From: CAJBNH01 sp964447285
Lineage (GTDB): Bacteria; Myxococcota_A; UBA9042
Direction of reading: 5' to 3'
Assembly: GCA_964447285.1 (NCBI GenBank)
Contig: CAYURO010000024.1
Coordinates: forward strand, 9,580 to 73,579
DNA: 64,000 nucleotides
The position numbers and the translations under genes were made by a program. Each line of letters begins with the position of its first letter. Position 1 is the stretch's first letter. This document shows, one piece after another, positions 43,985 to 51,613 of this stretch. A model generated the notes under the pieces. That model was not told where the DNA came from and ran no database searches. It saw only the letters and a program-made list of their open reading frames with translations.

Positions 43985-46020
43985 GGGGCCTCAGCTGCCG
44001 GGGCTTGCTTCTGCGCCTCCAGTGCCTGTTTCATGTCCGCTTCGGTGCCCGCGATGGCCGTGTCGATGGCCTTGCGAAGCGCCTCGCCACCGGCTCCGGC
44101 CGCGGCAACCGCTTGATCGCGCAGCTTTTCGGCGTCGGCCTTGCGGTTCGTCGCGACGTACAGCACGGCCAGCAGGGTCGTGGTCTGCTTGTCGGAAGCG
44201 TCGGCCTTTACGGCGCGCTCCAGCAGCCGGGTGGCCGCCTCGGTGTTTCCCAGCTGCACGAAGAATTCCGCGAGGTCCAGCACCGGGATGCGCTTCTGGT
44301 CGGCCGCCTCGCGGGCCAGGGCCTCTGCCTTGTCGGGTGCATTGCTGCGCCCATAGCCGGCCATCAGCAGCTTGAGCACGTCGTTGTCGTTGGGAAAGTC
44401 AGTGCGTGCCTTCTCGAGAATCGGCACCGCTTGCAGCGCCTTGCCGTTGTTCACCAGCAACTGCGCCTGCAGCAGCATCGCGTGCCTGCCCTCTGGCCCG
44501 TTGCGCAGGGGCTCCAGAGCGGCGATCGCCTCGTCCGTCCGTCCGACCTCGCTTAGCAGCTTGGCCCGCAGTAGCGCGTACGTCCGATGACCCGGGTCAC
44601 GCTGCCAAGCCCACTCCGCCACTTCCAGTGCGCGGTCCGCTTTCTTTGTGGCCATCCAGGCTTGCACGGCTGCGATGACCCACGGCTCTTCCCGGTCGGC
44701 CTCCGGTACCCGATTCAGCACGGCGACCGCTTCGTCCGACTGGCCCTGTTGCCCCAGCAGGCTGGCCAGCGACAGGGCCGCATTCACGTCGCCGTATCTG
44801 TCCATTGCCTCGCGCAGCACGGCCTCTGCCGTCGCGGGGTCGTTGCGCTGCAGGGCGATCTCAGCCAGCGCTCCGCGGGCCCCCATCACCTCCGGGTCCT
44901 GAGTGATCGCTTGGTCCAGTAGCGTTTTGGCTTGGTCCTGCAGCGGCGGCCGCTGTGTCTCGGGAACCAAGGGCGCGCGACGGAGTAGCAGAACGGCTTT
45001 CGTCACCTTGGGTTCCGCGATGCCGGGGTGCCTGCGCAGGGCCTCGTCGGCTTGGGCCATCGCCCGTACCGGCTGGTCGTGGTCCATGGCTTGGTCGGCG
45101 AGCAACACACGGGCCAGCGGGTCCTCAGCCCGACCCAAAGCGGCCTCGCAACTCGACAGGCCCTTGTCCGCCATGTCCTGCTGCATGTCCGCCAAACCGC
45201 GCGCAAATGCGATGGCAGGATGTCCCGATGCGATGGCCTCCGCCGCTGCCAACATACTGCGCGCTGTCGCGAAACTGCCGCGGTTTTGCACGGAGACGGA
45301 TCGGAGCACCAGCCACCACACCGCGGCCTCGTCGTCCGACACGACCTTGGGCTTGACCATCGGCTGCGCAGCAAACGGCTCGATAATGGCGCTGCCGCCG
45401 ACCGAGCGTACGCCCACGCGCAGCCGCGATAGCACCAATGGCGTCTGCACCCCTGCGGTCTCTGTCACAAATTCCGCTTGCGAGCCACGGGCTTCCAGCA
45501 TCGCGTGCGCCAGCCAGGCAACTTCGATCGGGTGCACCGGGCTGGACAGTCCCTGCTCTACCAGCTTCCACAGCGACGAGGTTGGCTCGAAGCTCGACGC
45601 CCGCGATCGGCCGGGTCTGACGGCGACCAGCTTGCCGTCTTTCACGCGTGCCCGCAGCAGTCCGTCGACGGAGGTGTCGTCCTTGGCTCCCAGCGCGGTC
45701 CTGCGCAAGTCGCCGTCGGCAAGCCCCGGGGGCACCGCGTCCTTGCCGGTCAGCCCCGTCTTGCGCAGCTGTTCCGCCAGATTCAGGGTCTGCGGTTGGG
45801 TGACGGCACTTGCGCCGTGGGGTCGGTCAGCGAACCACAGGACCGTTCCAGCAACGGCCGCAAGCGCAGCCAGAGTCACCGCCCACAGCCCGAATCGTCG
45901 CTGGGGGGCAGACTTGGCTTCGGGTTCTGGGGCGGATTCCAGGACCCGCAGGCATTTCGGGCACCGCCCGTCTGCCGGAGAGGTCACCTTCTGCTCGCAG
46001 TGGGGACAGAACTGCTCCAT
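43981..46020 (-). CDS. Zinc-ribbon, single-pass membrane protein with large TPR region
   Basis: A 679-residue protein. It opens with a four-Cys zinc ribbon, MEQFCPHCEQKV ... GRCPKCLRVLE, and then has one membrane helix at about residues 44-64 (GLWAVTLAALAAVAGTVLWF). Most of the remaining length is TPR-like helices (ARGALAEIALQRNDPATAEA, DEAVAVLNRVPEADREE, EAATRLLERAVKADASDKQT). A ribbon on the cytoplasmic side and TPRs on the other side is possible. No enzymatic residues are seen. GGAGG precedes ATG 46020. Its stop overlaps the rsmG start. It lies downstream of the microcompartment genes. Confidence 0.75.
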   Translation of the reverse strand: MEQFCPHCEQKVTSPADGRCPKCLRVLESAPEPEAKSAPQRRFGLWAVTLAALAAVAGTVLWFADRPHGASAVTQPQTLNLAEQLRKTGLTGKDAVPPGLADGDLRRTALGAKDDTSVDGLLRARVKDGKLVAVRPGRSRASSFEPTSSLWKLVEQGLSSPVHPIEVAWLAHAMLEARGSQAEFVTETAGVQTPLVLSRLRVGVRSVGGSAIIEPFAAQPMVKPKVVSDDEAAVWWLVLRSVSVQNRGSFATARSMLAAAEAIASGHPAIAFARGLADMQQDMADKGLSSCEAALGRAEDPLARVLLADQAMDHDQPVRAMAQADEALRRHPGIAEPKVTKAVLLLRRAPLVPETQRPPLQDQAKTLLDQAITQDPEVMGARGALAEIALQRNDPATAEAVLREAMDRYGDVNAALSLASLLGQQGQSDEAVAVLNRVPEADREEPWVIAAVQAWMATKKADRALEVAEWAWQRDPGHRTYALLRAKLLSEVGRTDEAIAALEPLRNGPEGRHAMLLQAQLLVNNGKALQAVPILEKARTDFPNDNDVLKLLMAGYGRSNAPDKAEALAREAADQKRIPVLDLAEFFVQLGNTEAATRLLERAVKADASDKQTTTLLAVLYVATNRKADAEKLRDQAVAAAGAGGEALRKAIDTAIAGTEADMKQALEAQKQAPAAEAP

Positions 46021-46162
46021 TTGCTTGCCTCCGCGCTATTCGATGTCTTGTCGTTCGACCCATGACCGCGTGCCGACCCACGCATCGGCGACGCCGTCGG
46101 TGTCCAAACAGCGCCGTCTCAGCCCCCACGTCCGCCGCCCTCCAGCGTCGCGTCGGGGTCCG

Positions 46163-46390
46163 TCAGCGCCGCTCGAGCTCACGCACGAAAGCTACGCCCG
46201 CCTTGCACGCTTCCTGATCACCCGCCAGTGGCTCGGCAGCGATCGCTCGTAGTTTGCCACACAGCGGGTCCCGCTGGCCCACGCGCTTGCAGGTCTGGTC
46301 CGCCAGATCGGTGCAGGCATCCGAACACCCTGTCAGGGTCGCGGCGGCCAGAAGGGCTGTCGCCGCGGTCCGCAACCATCGCGTATTCAT
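46163..46390 (-). CDS. Small Cys-rich lipoprotein
   Basis: A 75-residue predicted lipoprotein, MNTRWLRTAATALLAAATLTGC, with lipobox LTGC (Cys22). Four further Cys follow, in pairs that could form disulfides. No family is recognised. The ATG at 46390 overlaps the ribB stop by four bases (ATGA) and has CGGGAGG upstream. Translational coupling to ribB is therefore likely. It probably sits in the outer membrane, because Ser follows Cys. Confidence 0.65.
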   Translation of the reverse strand: MNTRWLRTAATALLAAATLTGCSDACTDLADQTCKRVGQRDPLCGKLRAIAAEPLAGDQEACKAGVAFVRELERR

Positions 46391-47571
46391 GGGGTCCTCC
46401 CGGTGACGGGGGACCGAGTGCCGTCCGCCCCGTCCACACTCGGCATGGGCGACAGCCACTCGACGATCTCGAGTCCGAAGCCCGACACGCCACGCAATCT
46501 GCGGGGGTGGCCGGTCATCACGCGCATTTTGCGGATGCCCAGGTCGCGCAGGATCTGGGCGCCGATGCCGAACTCTTGGAAGTCCATGGGTTTGGAGAAG
46601 TCGTCAGGCTGTCCGACCGGCCGACCGGCTGAGCGCTCCACGTGGCTCTTCAGGACGCTCGCCAGCGCAGAAGCATCGCGCGCCACGTCCATGTAGAGCA
46701 GCACGCCCGAGCCCGCCTCGGCGATGGCCTGCAGCGCGATCTCCAGACTGCGGCGACCCGACGACAGGGCGAACCCAAAGGCGTCGCTCAGCAGGTTGGC
46801 GCGGTGCACCCGCACAAGGGTGGGCTGATCCTCCCGAACGATCTCGCCGCACAGCAGGGCAGCGTGGGTGGCGCCATCGACCAGCGAACGGTAGATGACG
46901 ATGCGGAAGGCCCCGTAACTCGTCGCCAATTGGCTCTCGGCCTCGCGCACCACCAGCGGCTCGGACTGCAGTCGGTGCTGGATCAGGTCGGCGACTGTAA
47001 CGACGGGGATCCCGTGCGTCGCTCCGAGCTGCAGCAGGCTGGGCAGGCGGCTCATTGTACCGTCGGGCTCCATCACCTCACAGATCACGCCAGCAGCGGT
47101 CAGCCCCGCCAGCCGCGCAAGGTCAACGCTGCCTTCGGTCTGGCCACTTCGCACCAGCACGCCGCCATCCCGTGCCCGCAGCGGGAACACGTGGCCCGGA
47201 ATCGCGAAGTCGGTCGGCCGCGCCTCAGGGGCAATCGCCCGCAGGATCGTATGGGCGCGGTTGCGGGGCGAAATCCCGGACCCCTGACAGTCAAGTGCAT
47301 CGATGCTGGCGGTAAACGCGGTGCCCAGACGCGTCTCGTTCTGCGGTGCCATCGGCGGCAGCTCGAGTCGGTCGCAAAGCGCACCCTCCATTGCCAGACA
47401 GATCAGACCGCGACCGTGCTCTGCCATGAAGGCCAGCGCTTCTGGGGTGACCTTGTCGGCTGCGATCACCAGATCGCCTTCATTTTCGCGATCTTCGTCG
47501 TCGACCAGGATCACCATCCGCCCGGCCGCGATGTCGTCAATGGCCTGCTGGATGGGGGCGATGGTGGGCAT
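46387..47571 (-). CDS. ribB: 3,4-dihydroxy-2-butanone-4-phosphate synthase (RibB) fused to a degenerate GTP cyclohydrolase II domain
   Basis: A 394-residue riboflavin-pathway protein. The N-terminal RibB half is intact: VDDEDRENEGDLVIAADK, the HGRGLICLAM Arg-Gly strand, GHVFPLRARDGGVLVRSGQTEGSVDL and CEVMEPDG. It converts ribulose 5-phosphate to 3,4-dihydroxy-2-butanone 4-phosphate and formate. The C-terminal half aligns with RibA (TLVRVHRANLLSDAFGFALS) but has lost the zinc-binding Cys residues, HSEC becoming HRAN and RCDCG becoming ALSSG. So the cyclohydrolase is probably inactive, a RibBX-type layout. ATG 47571 is preferred, because upstream codons (from ATG 47658 or TTG 47667) have poor third-position G/C and no family content. 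Confidence 0.85.
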   Translation of the reverse strand: MPTIAPIQQAIDDIAAGRMVILVDDEDRENEGDLVIAADKVTPEALAFMAEHGRGLICLAMEGALCDRLELPPMAPQNETRLGTAFTASIDALDCQGSGISPRNRAHTILRAIAPEARPTDFAIPGHVFPLRARDGGVLVRSGQTEGSVDLARLAGLTAAGVICEVMEPDGTMSRLPSLLQLGATHGIPVVTVADLIQHRLQSEPLVVREAESQLATSYGAFRIVIYRSLVDGATHAALLCGEIVREDQPTLVRVHRANLLSDAFGFALSSGRRSLEIALQAIAEAGSGVLLYMDVARDASALASVLKSHVERSAGRPVGQPDDFSKPMDFQEFGIGAQILRDLGIRKMRVMTGHPRRLRGVSGFGLEIVEWLSPMPSVDGADGTRSPVTGRTP

Positions 47572-47663
47572 GGCGGTCGTGCTCCGGGCGCTCGACGGGA
47601 CTGCTTCGTCAGCAGACGGCGAGGCCGTAGGCGAATTTCGTGGGTGATCTTGGGTCATCCGGC

Positions 47664-48278
47664 TCAAGCGTCAAGCGGCCGGACTGCGCGGTGGCCGAAA
47701 GGCCGCTGTCCCGCTGCGGAATAGACCTGACTGGCGGGGCGGGCGATGCGGCGCGCCAGCACCTGCACACCGGGGGGCAGATCGCTCTGCGCGGCTTGCA
47801 GACCCGCCTCGACGTCGTACTGCGAGCCCACGAACACCGCGTGACCCTGCCCGGCAAGCTCAGTCGCAAACCTCAAGCGAATCAGGTGTACTTCTGCAGC
47901 CTTCAGCGCCTTGTCCACTGCAGCCAGTGTGCCGATCACGGTATGCGTCTGCAGGATGCCCATGGCCTCTTCGCCGGCCTCCGCCTGCGCGGGAGCCAGC
48001 AGCTCGCCATCCAGCGCCGCACGCAGACCGCGGTGGGCGTGGGGCAGCAGCAGCGTCTCCAGCAGATCGTTGCCGCCTTCCTCGATCGCGCGCCGCAGCG
48101 CCGACTCGACGGACGACAGGTCACCGCAGAACAGCACCAGAAAGCGGCTGGGGTCGATGTCTCCCGCGAACAGGATCTCGACCTCGGCCTCCTTGACCAG
48201 AGCATCGAGCGCACACAACCCCGCCGGCACCGAGACAAGCTCGACGGCGGCAAGGGTTTCGTGGGCAAGCGACGACAT
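47664..48278 (-). CDS. BMC-T shell protein (tandem BMC domains, T1-like)
   Basis: A 204-residue shell protein with two BMC folds in tandem. Domain 1 reads ELVSVPAGLCALDALVKEAE and then FLVLFCGDLSSVESALRRA. Domain 2 starts GILQTHTVIGTLAAVDKALK and has GHAVFVGSQYDVEAGLQAA. Three copies make a pseudohexamer in the facets of a bacterial microcompartment. From memory it resembles the single-layer T1 trimer of H. ochraceum. The stop TGA at 47666-47664 overlaps a TTG of the ribB frame. It is the fifth gene of the shell operon. Confidence 0.85.
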   Translation of the reverse strand: MSSLAHETLAAVELVSVPAGLCALDALVKEAEVEILFAGDIDPSRFLVLFCGDLSSVESALRRAIEEGGNDLLETLLLPHAHRGLRAALDGELLAPAQAEAGEEAMGILQTHTVIGTLAAVDKALKAAEVHLIRLRFATELAGQGHAVFVGSQYDVEAGLQAAQSDLPPGVQVLARRIARPASQVYSAAGQRPFGHRAVRPLDA

Positions 48279-48319
48279 CGGTCAGGAACTCCGGGTACGG
48301 CCAGCGGAAACGGGAGAGG

Positions 48320-49741
48320 TCAGACGATGTGGAAGTAGCCGGCCAGCGTGCAGCGGCGCTGCTTGGTCCAGGTGCGCGCGTTCGTCAGGCCTTCGCCCGT
48401 CGTGCCGGCGATGGTCCAAGCCGTGTAGCCCTCGCCGCGCACGCCCAAACCCGCAAACGACGGCGCGTTCTTGACGAAGATCGAGACGTTGGTGGCCTTG
48501 GCCATCCGGTCCAGACGATCGATGGCCATCGAGTGCATGGTGGCGGTGTGGAAGCACTGCTTCTCGACGCGCACGGCCGCCGCAATCGCCTCTTCCCAGT
48601 CGCGCACCCGGAACATGCCGAGGACGGGCGACAGCATCTCGAGCTGCACGAACGGATGGTTCTCTTCGACTTCGGCGAAGATGATGCGGATGTCGTCGCT
48701 GACCGTCACGCCGATCTCTCGCAGGATGACCGACGGATTCTTGCCCACGAACTTGCGGTTCATGTGGCCTTCGACGATCAGCAGCTTCTCGAGCGCCTGC
48801 AGCTCGCGGTCCTTGACCTCGTAGGCGCGACCGTCGTTCAGCATCTCGCGCTTGAACTGGTCCATTACCGAAGCGACGACGATCACTTCCTTTTCGACGA
48901 TGCAGATGATGTTGTTGTCGAAGCTGGCGCCGTCGATGATGTTCTTGGCCGCAAGCTTCAGGTTGGCCGTTTCGTCCACCACCGCCGGCGGGTTGCCGGG
49001 GCCTGCGCAGACGGCGCGCTTGCCCGAGTTCAGCGCCGCCTTGACGACCGGACCGCCGCCCGTGACGGCGATCAGGCGGATGCCCGGGTGCTTCATCAGG
49101 GACGTGGCGCTCTCGATGGTCGGCTCGGCGATCATCGTCATCATGTTGTCGGGCGCACCAGCGTCGACGCACGCCTTGTTCAGCATCTCGACGTACCAGA
49201 CGAGCGTCTTGCGCGCGCTGGGGTGCACGTTGAACACGACGGTGTTGCCGCCGGCGATCATCGAGATCGCGTTGTTCAAGATCGTCTCGGTCGCGTTGGT
49301 GGTCGGCGTGATCGAGCCGATGACACCCAAGGGTCCGTACTCGTCGATCGTCAGGCCGTTGTCGCCGGTCATGGCCGACGGCATCAGGATCTCCATGCCC
49401 GGGGTCTTGAGCGCAACCGTCCGATTCTTTTCAATCTTGTCGGCGATGCGGCCCAGGCCTGTCTCCTCGACGGCGCGCTTGGACATCTCCTCCAGGTTCT
49501 TCAGCGTCACCTGCCGCATGTTCTCGATCGCGCGCTGACGCACGTGAACCGGGACGCGGTGCAGTTGTTCGTACGCCACGTTTGCGGCGGCGACGGCGCT
49601 GTCGATGTCCTCGAAGATGCCGAACTTGCCGCCCGAATGGCGCGGCACGTGGATCGACGGGCCGCCACCGGGCTGGGAGATGCGACGCACCACCTCTGCG
49701 ACGATGGCGTTGATGCTGGATTCATCCATCAGGGGACTCAT
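48320..49741 (-). CDS. CoA-acylating aldehyde dehydrogenase of the microcompartment
   Basis: A 473-residue EutE/PduP-type aldehyde dehydrogenase that turns an aldehyde and CoA into acyl-CoA with NAD. The active-site Cys region reads GASFDNNIICIVEKEVIVV, and the NAD site is GSITPTTNATETILNNAI. The first 20 residues (SSINAIVAEVVRRISQ) form a short amphipathic helix followed by a Gly/Pro-rich linker, which is the pattern of an encapsulation peptide. So it is a core enzyme. GGAGG lies eight bases upstream of the ATG at 49741. No alcohol dehydrogenase or phosphotransacylase is adjacent. Confidence 0.9.
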   Translation of the reverse strand: MSPLMDESSINAIVAEVVRRISQPGGGPSIHVPRHSGGKFGIFEDIDSAVAAANVAYEQLHRVPVHVRQRAIENMRQVTLKNLEEMSKRAVEETGLGRIADKIEKNRTVALKTPGMEILMPSAMTGDNGLTIDEYGPLGVIGSITPTTNATETILNNAISMIAGGNTVVFNVHPSARKTLVWYVEMLNKACVDAGAPDNMMTMIAEPTIESATSLMKHPGIRLIAVTGGGPVVKAALNSGKRAVCAGPGNPPAVVDETANLKLAAKNIIDGASFDNNIICIVEKEVIVVASVMDQFKREMLNDGRAYEVKDRELQALEKLLIVEGHMNRKFVGKNPSVILREIGVTVSDDIRIIFAEVEENHPFVQLEMLSPVLGMFRVRDWEEAIAAAVRVEKQCFHTATMHSMAIDRLDRMAKATNVSIFVKNAPSFAGLGVRGEGYTAWTIAGTTGEGLTNARTWTKQRRCTLAGYFHIV

Positions 49742-49814
49742 TGTGCTTTGCCTCCAGGGACCTACGTGGGGTTAGCGGGGTGGGGGGCAAAGGCGCCTCC
49801 CGCCCAAGCCGCCC

Positions 49815-50123
49815 TCAGCGATCCTCGTAGGACTGCATCTTCTCGAAGACGACGTCGCCCTCGACCGTGACGGTATCGACAATCGCCATGATGACGTGGT
49901 CGACCGGGCGGTCCTTGGTGACGGCCGTCTGCCGGGCGCTGGAGCCAGCCGCAAAGAGCACCACCTCGCCTTCGCCCGCATTCATGGCGTCGACGGCGAC
50001 GATGACCTTTCCGGTCGCTTTCCACAGGTGGTCCAACTCGCGCACGAGCAGGAAACGCAAGCCTTCCAGCTCGGGTTCCTTGCGCGTGGACACGACGGTG
50101 CCGATGACTTTGCCGAGCAGCAT
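49815..50123 (-). CDS. BMC-P (EutN/CcmL) pentameric vertex protein
   Basis: A 102-residue protein beginning MLLGKVIGTVVSTRKEPELE, with RQTAVTKDRPVDHVIMAIVD, typical of EutN/CcmL. Five copies close each vertex of the shell. It is the only BMC-P in the window. The start at 50123 has GGAGAGG upstream. Longer readings to 50225 carry no family content. Confidence 0.9.
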   Translation of the reverse strand: MLLGKVIGTVVSTRKEPELEGLRFLLVRELDHLWKATGKVIVAVDAMNAGEGEVVLFAAGSSARQTAVTKDRPVDHVIMAIVDTVTVEGDVVFEKMQSYEDR

Positions 50124-50315
50124 CTCGACCTCTCCGACGCCCCTGACCTGTTGATCGAGGCGCACCTGTCCATCTGCGGGCGGGGCGCGCACCTGCGCCG
50201 GTCCACGCCACCGCCACGTGCGCAACGGTAGTCCGCCCGCAGCAACACCTTCGAGGGCTGTCCCCGGCAGGTGCCTTTGCGGACGGGCTCCGCGCGCGGA
50301 TGTCGCAGGCTCGAA

Positions 50316-50624
50316 CTAGATGATCGAGCCGTCGTTGTTCTTCTTCGGGCCGCGGCCGAGGGGCAGCACGGCGTCGACGTTCGCGTGCGGGCGCGGGATC
50401 ACGTGCACCGAGACCAGCTCGCCCACGCGCTCGGCCTGGCGGGCACCCGCCTCGGTCGCAGCCTTCACCGCCGCGACGTCGCCGCGCACGATGACGGTCA
50501 CGTAGCCACCGCCGATGCGCTCGTAGCCCACCAGCTCGACCTTCGCGGCCTTGACCATTGCGTCGGCGGCCTCGACCAGTCCGACAAAGCCCTTCGTCTC
50601 AATCATTCCAAGCGCTTCCGACAT
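50316..50624 (-). CDS. BMC-H hexameric shell protein
   Basis: A 102-residue single-BMC-domain protein, MSEALGMIETKGFVGLVEAA, with the facet-forming signature KAAKVELVGYERIGGGYVTV. The pore loop region reads IGGG. It is the only BMC-H here and would tile the facets. AAGGAG precedes the ATG at 50624. From memory the sequence is close to H. ochraceum BMC-H. Confidence 0.92.
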   Translation of the reverse strand: MSEALGMIETKGFVGLVEAADAMVKAAKVELVGYERIGGGYVTVIVRGDVAAVKAATEAGARQAERVGELVSVHVIPRPHANVDAVLPLGRGPKKNNDGSII

Positions 50625-50704
50625 CCGCTGCTCCTTGCTGTGCTGCTGCACGTAGATTCGCGCCCACTGGCGCTCTCACTTTTCGATGAAGGTGGCCGCC
50701 CCGA

Positions 50705-51331
<627 letters not shown>

Positions 51332-51613
51332 GTTGCAGATGCTCCTGGGCGCCGGGTGGGCGGGGGGGGCCGGGGCGGCCGGACGTAGCGTCGGGTGCCC
51401 GGTCAGGCCGGGAAGGCCTTCGCGGAGCGCGAAGTAGCACGACCGGCGGCTTCGGGCAAGCCCGAATGGGAGGTGAGCGCGATTGCCGATCGTCGCTGGC
51501 GCGACGGGCCCCTCCTGTGCCAAAATGTCGCGCTTGCCCGGTGACGACCCGGGCAGTGCTTGACGGCGCCGGGGAATTGGCGGTAGCACCCCCGGAAACA
51601 GAGGCGGCCCCCC
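51332..51613. other. Divergent region between the microcompartment operon and the FHA/PilZ operon
   Basis: 282 bases with no supported gene. It carries a candidate leftward promoter with two related palindromes at 51418-51466, a further repeat CCCGG-tcagg-CCGGG (51398-51412), and CGTCGC-tggc-GCGACG (51491-51506). TTGACG at 51560 might start a rightward promoter, but no clear -10 follows at the right spacing. Confidence 0.45.
51418..51466 (-). promoter_or_regulatory. Promoter candidate for the microcompartment operon overlapped by two related palindromes
   Basis: On the minus strand TTGCCC (51459-51454) and TACTTC (51436-51431) are 17 bases apart. Palindrome TTCGGGC-aa-GCCCGAA (51451-51466) covers the -35. 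Palindrome CTTCGCG-gag-CGCGAAG (51418-51434) overlaps the -10. Both share the form TTCGSG...CSCGAA. Their centres are about 32.5 bp apart, close to three helical turns, as expected for a pair of operator sites. The gene start is at 51331, so the leader is about 95 nt. Confidence 0.45.

Noticed and set aside
46387..47571. Bifunctional RibBA with active GTP cyclohydrolase II
   Set aside because: All zinc-ligand Cys of the RibA half are replaced, so only RibB activity is supported.
47571..47667. Extension of ribB to ATG 47658 or TTG 47667
   Set aside because: Third codon positions in this stretch are poor in G/C and the peptide is low complexity, so ATG 47571 is preferred. Not fully excluded.
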